From an uncultured Enterobacter sp. (GTDB lineage: Bacteria > Pseudomonadota > Gammaproteobacteria > Enterobacterales > Enterobacteriaceae), in NCBI GenBank assembly GCA_946477805.1, contig CAMKZP010000152.1:1-8008 (forward strand): DNA of 8,008 bases, given 5' to 3'. Below are positions 6,259 through 8,008 of this stretch, in pieces (within the stretch, counting starts at the first letter, position 1; the number at the start of each line of letters is the position of its first letter). The translations under genes and the position numbers were made by a program. The notes below the pieces were generated by a model, which was not told where the DNA came from, made no database searches, and worked only from the letters and a program-made list of their open reading frames with translations.

Positions 6259-6426
6259 TCAGTTTATTGCGATATTCCTCGCATCTTCCTCAGTAACTTC
6301 ACATGTTGCACTTTTAATTTCCGTCTCTTCTTCCTGTTCTATCAATACATGGCTGCGTTCACTCTGCGTACCGCGGTATTGCGATCGCTGCGAAGAAAAA
6401 ATGATGTGTATTATGTGTATAATCAT
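6259..6426 (-). CDS. Possible 55-residue small ORF, unrecognised
   Basis: An uninterrupted frame runs from an ATG (6424-6426) to a TGA (6259-6261) that abuts REP 2. The first residues (MIIHIIHIIF) merely translate the repeated promoter sequence of hicAB. The second half is acidic and protein-like (VLIEQEEETEIK, then EVTEEDARNIAIN). No Shine-Dalgarno precedes the ATG, so a later start, a remnant of a longer gene, or chance are all possible. I do not recognise the family. It would be divergent from hicA and antisense to its leader. Confidence 0.2.
   Translation of the reverse strand: MIIHIIHIIFSSQRSQYRGTQSERSHVLIEQEEETEIKSATCEVTEEDARNIAIN
6401..6426. promoter_or_regulatory. hicAB control region: -10 box, inverted and direct repeats
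   Basis: TATAAT (6418-6423) is a perfect -10 on the + strand, 17 bases before the hicA start codon; no convincing -35 is visible. ATTAT-GTGT-ATAAT (6410-6423) is an inverted repeat covering the -10, ATGTGTAT occurs twice 9 bases apart (6405-6412 and 6414-6421), and ATGAT/ATCAT flank the whole (6401-6405, 6422-6426). HicB proteins with a ribbon-helix-helix domain bind such repeats and repress their own operon, so this is the natural operator candidate. Confidence 0.45.
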
Positions 6427-6440
6427 GGAAGGGTTGGAAG

Positions 6441-6551
6441 GTGAAAAGTGCGGATGTCATTACACTTCTGGTCACGGTTCCTCATCCTAAAAAAGACATT
6501 AAACCTGGCACCCTTGCGCAAATCTGGCGGCAGGCAGGGCTTAAACACTGA
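6441..6551 (+). pseudogene. hicA: hicA toxin remnant with internal in-frame deletion
   Basis: The 36-codon frame starts GTG, with AAGGG (6429-6433) 7 bases upstream, and ends TGA 14 bases before hicB. It begins VKSADVITLL, like the N-terminus of HicA mRNA interferases, then jumps directly to VTVPHPKKDIKPGT and AQIWRQAGLK, which match the HicA C-terminal strand and helix. Usual HicA proteins are about 58-62 residues. The missing roughly 22-25 residues would hold the GW turn and the GSHH segment with the catalytic histidine that cleaves mRNA. The frame is kept across the junction and no stop occurs, so this is a clean internal deletion. A ribonuclease is not expected; a residual peptide that still touches HicB is possible. 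Family comparison is from memory. Confidence 0.75.
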
Positions 6552-6565
6552 TATCAGGAGCGACT

Positions 6566-6973
6566 ATGTTTTATCCGGCTTACATACATTCTGACGCAGA
6601 CGGTAGCGCCAGCGGTTTCTTCCCGGACGTGCCAGGCTGCTTTTTTGCCGGTGATTCTCTGGATGATGCTTTTCTGGATGCTCGTGATGCCCTGGTCGCC
6701 CATTTCGAAACCCTGCTGGAAATGAGTGATGAATTGCCCCTGCCGGGAAATGTTGAGATGCATCTCGAGAAAAGCCCTGACGATTATCTCGGCGGGCAGT
6801 GGCTGCTGGTGGACATTGATATGAAGCAGTTTGACGGCAGGGCCGAGCGTATCAACATCACTATGCCCCGTCGTCTGCTGGCTAAGATTGATTCCTTTGT
6901 CAGCGAGCATCCTCAGTTCAGCAACAGAAGCGCTTTTCTGGCAGAGGCAGCCCGGCGCGTGCTGCCTACCTGA
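6566..6973 (+). CDS. hicB: HicB-family antitoxin with ribbon-helix-helix domain
   Basis: HicB binds and blocks the HicA mRNA interferase and represses the operon. The 135-residue protein has the HicB partial RNase H fold at residues 1-70 (YPAYIHSDADGSASGFFPD, with the hallmark FPDVPGC at 19-25 and the helix SLDDAFLDARDALVAH), and a C-terminal ribbon-helix-helix from about 94 to 133 (RINITMPRRLLAKIDSFV, then SNRSAFLAEAARRVL), where the strand RINITMP would contact DNA. The ATG has AGGAG (6556-6560) 5 bases upstream. It lies 14 bases after the hicA remnant, in the usual toxin-first order, so both were one operon. Nothing in it looks damaged. With a crippled toxin it may persist as a self-regulator or as an antidote to another HicA in the cell. 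It converges on the nuclease-like gene with a 3-bp gap. Confidence 0.93.
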   Translation: MFYPAYIHSDADGSASGFFPDVPGCFFAGDSLDDAFLDARDALVAHFETLLEMSDELPLPGNVEMHLEKSPDDYLGGQWLLVDIDMKQFDGRAERINITMPRRLLAKIDSFVSEHPQFSNRSAFLAEAARRVLPT

Positions 6974-6976
6974 CTA

Positions 6977-8008
6977 TTAGCTATAGAGTGCTGCAGTCGC
7001 TTTCAGAATATCGGCAAAAGAATAGATGTCATCGACTGTAGCAATGGGGTGGCGCGTTTCGTTTTTCTCAATGTCGAAAAGCCCAATGTATTTTTGTGTC
7101 CGATTAAAATGTAATCGACAAAGTGGTTTTCGATTGTTGTCGTCTACAAGAATGCCACAATAGCTTTTCGTATCTCTGTGATTAATACGAGATGCTTCAA
7201 GTACAGATCGGGTTATGGCTTTTACAATGTGAAATCCTTCAAGTTCCTCTTGAGTGGTAACAATTTCATTTTCATCCTTCTGCTCATCGTGCTCACCCTG
7301 AATCTGTTCTGTCTGCGTCTCGACGATAGCGGGAGTAACACCTGTAATTGCTGATTTAAGTCTCTCGTTGACTTGATCGTTAATATATTGGCTAGCGGCT
7401 TTTTTAGTAAGATTCAAAAAAGACTCTCTGACTTTCTGAGTTAATATGCCATCATAGACTCTGGATGCAAAAAATTTCACAAAATCATCTTCTGGATTAT
7501 TGAGCTGTGAGTGCAATATTCTCTTAATTTGGCTAACGTACTTTAACTCCCCAGCTGCATTTATTATTGACTCAAGGTCAAATGAAGATTTGGTAAGCTT
7601 CTTCAGTTCAGGAATGATATTATCATCAATATCAAGAAGGTCTACCTCTAAAAATGGTTTTTCATCCATTTTATTCGGTGCATCTAGATCTGTGAAAAAT
7701 TTATAAATTTGTCCGTTGGTTAAAATAGAAATCCTTGCGTTTGTTACATGGAAATATCTGAAAAGCTGAGATGCGTGATTAACATTTAACGATTCCCCTA
7801 TCTTTTTACACTCAATGAGTATTTGTACATCATTGTTTTTCATTATGGCATAGTCAATTTTCTCCCCTTTTTTCGTGCCAATGTCGCACACAAATTCAGG
7901 GGTTACTTCTGAAGGGTCGAAAACATCATAACCTAAAACATTGTGAATGAAGGGCATTACAAATGCAGTTTTTGTTGCTTCCTCTGTATTAATCACTTCA
8001 AGCTGTTG
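6977..8008 (-). CDS. Stand-alone HsdR-N-like PD-(D/E)XK nuclease (5' end cut by window)
   Basis: The frame runs from a TAA at 6977 off the right edge. Four codons (QQLE) precede a GTG at 7994, so that GTG is probably internal. 343 residues are visible. Counted from the GTG, EEATKTAFVMPFIHNVLGYD (5-24), VTPEFVCDIGTKKGEKIDYA (31-50) and ILIECKK (59-65) match the N-terminal nuclease fold of type I restriction subunit HsdR, with likely metal ligands Asp48, Glu62 and Lys64. Then come FRYFHVTNARISILTNG and the family motif DAPNKMDEKPFLEVDLLDI, a helical middle, a charged linker near 235-255 and a C-terminal domain (KSYCGILVDDNNRKPLCRLHF). No helicase motifs are seen, so it is an orphan nuclease-like protein, probably defence-related; its target is unknown. 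It is visibly AT-richer than the selB-aldB region, which suggests transfer. Confidence 0.8.
   Translation of the reverse strand, partial: QQLEVINTEEATKTAFVMPFIHNVLGYDVFDPSEVTPEFVCDIGTKKGEKIDYAIMKNNDVQILIECKKIGESLNVNHASQLFRYFHVTNARISILTNGQIYKFFTDLDAPNKMDEKPFLEVDLLDIDDNIIPELKKLTKSSFDLESIINAAGELKYVSQIKRILHSQLNNPEDDFVKFFASRVYDGILTQKVRESFLNLTKKAASQYINDQVNERLKSAITGVTPAIVETQTEQIQGEHDEQKDENEIVTTQEELEGFHIVKAITRSVLEASRINHRDTKSYCGILVDDNNRKPLCRLHFNRTQKYIGLFDIEKNETRHPIATVDDIYSFADILKATAALYS

Noticed and set aside
6425..6490. 21-codon ATG frame overlapping the hicA remnant
   Set aside because: Its peptide resembles nothing and it reads out of frame through clearly HicA-like codons.
7994..7996. GTG as the true start of the nuclease-like gene
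   Set aside because: The frame stays open to the window edge, no ribosome site can be confirmed, and homologues as I recall them have a longer N-terminus.
1..8008. Selenoprotein gene with in-frame UGA linked to selB, CRISPR array, tRNA or rRNA gene, insertion sequence
   Set aside because: I looked for an in-frame TGA break in the large genes, for regularly spaced repeats, for tRNA-like arms and for transposase motifs, and saw none.

Overview
The window looks like chromosomal DNA of an enteric gamma-proteobacterium close to Enterobacter, Lelliottia or Klebsiella. SelB, AldB and a YiaT-like protein closely resemble my recollection of the E. coli proteins. Codon use is GC-rich on the left, and a REP/BIME repeat of the enterobacterial type is present. 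I could not run any search, so the genus stays open.

Layout. The left three quarters (1-6178) follow the E. coli order selB / yiaY / aldB / yiaWV / yiaU / yiaT, with changes. They hold the 3' part of selB (+), a BglK-like ROK sugar kinase (-) where E. coli has yiaY, aldB (+), a LysR-type regulator in the position of yiaU (-), and a MipA/OmpV outer-membrane protein matching yiaT (+). No yiaWV is present. Genes alternate in strand. selB/ROK and aldB/yiaU are tail-to-tail pairs whose stop codons overlap by 4 bp. ROK/aldB and yiaU/yiaT are head-to-head pairs that share control regions.

A two-REP element (6187-6258) separates this core-like part from an accessory segment (about 6259-8008). That segment holds a hicAB toxin-antitoxin locus. 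Its toxin reading frame keeps both ends but lacks the middle with the expected catalytic histidine, while the antitoxin HicB looks complete. Facing it is an AT-rich gene, cut by the window edge, for a stand-alone protein resembling the N-terminal nuclease domain of type I restriction HsdR, with an extra C-terminal domain.

How the genes may work together. SelB delivers selenocysteyl-tRNA; no selenoprotein gene is visible here. AldB oxidises aldehydes, and the ROK enzyme probably phosphorylates a sugar or glycoside. The LysR-type regulator probably controls yiaT and itself from a compact region where two -35 boxes abut next to a 16-bp palindrome. The right end looks like a small defence or addiction patch in which the toxin has decayed or been reduced.
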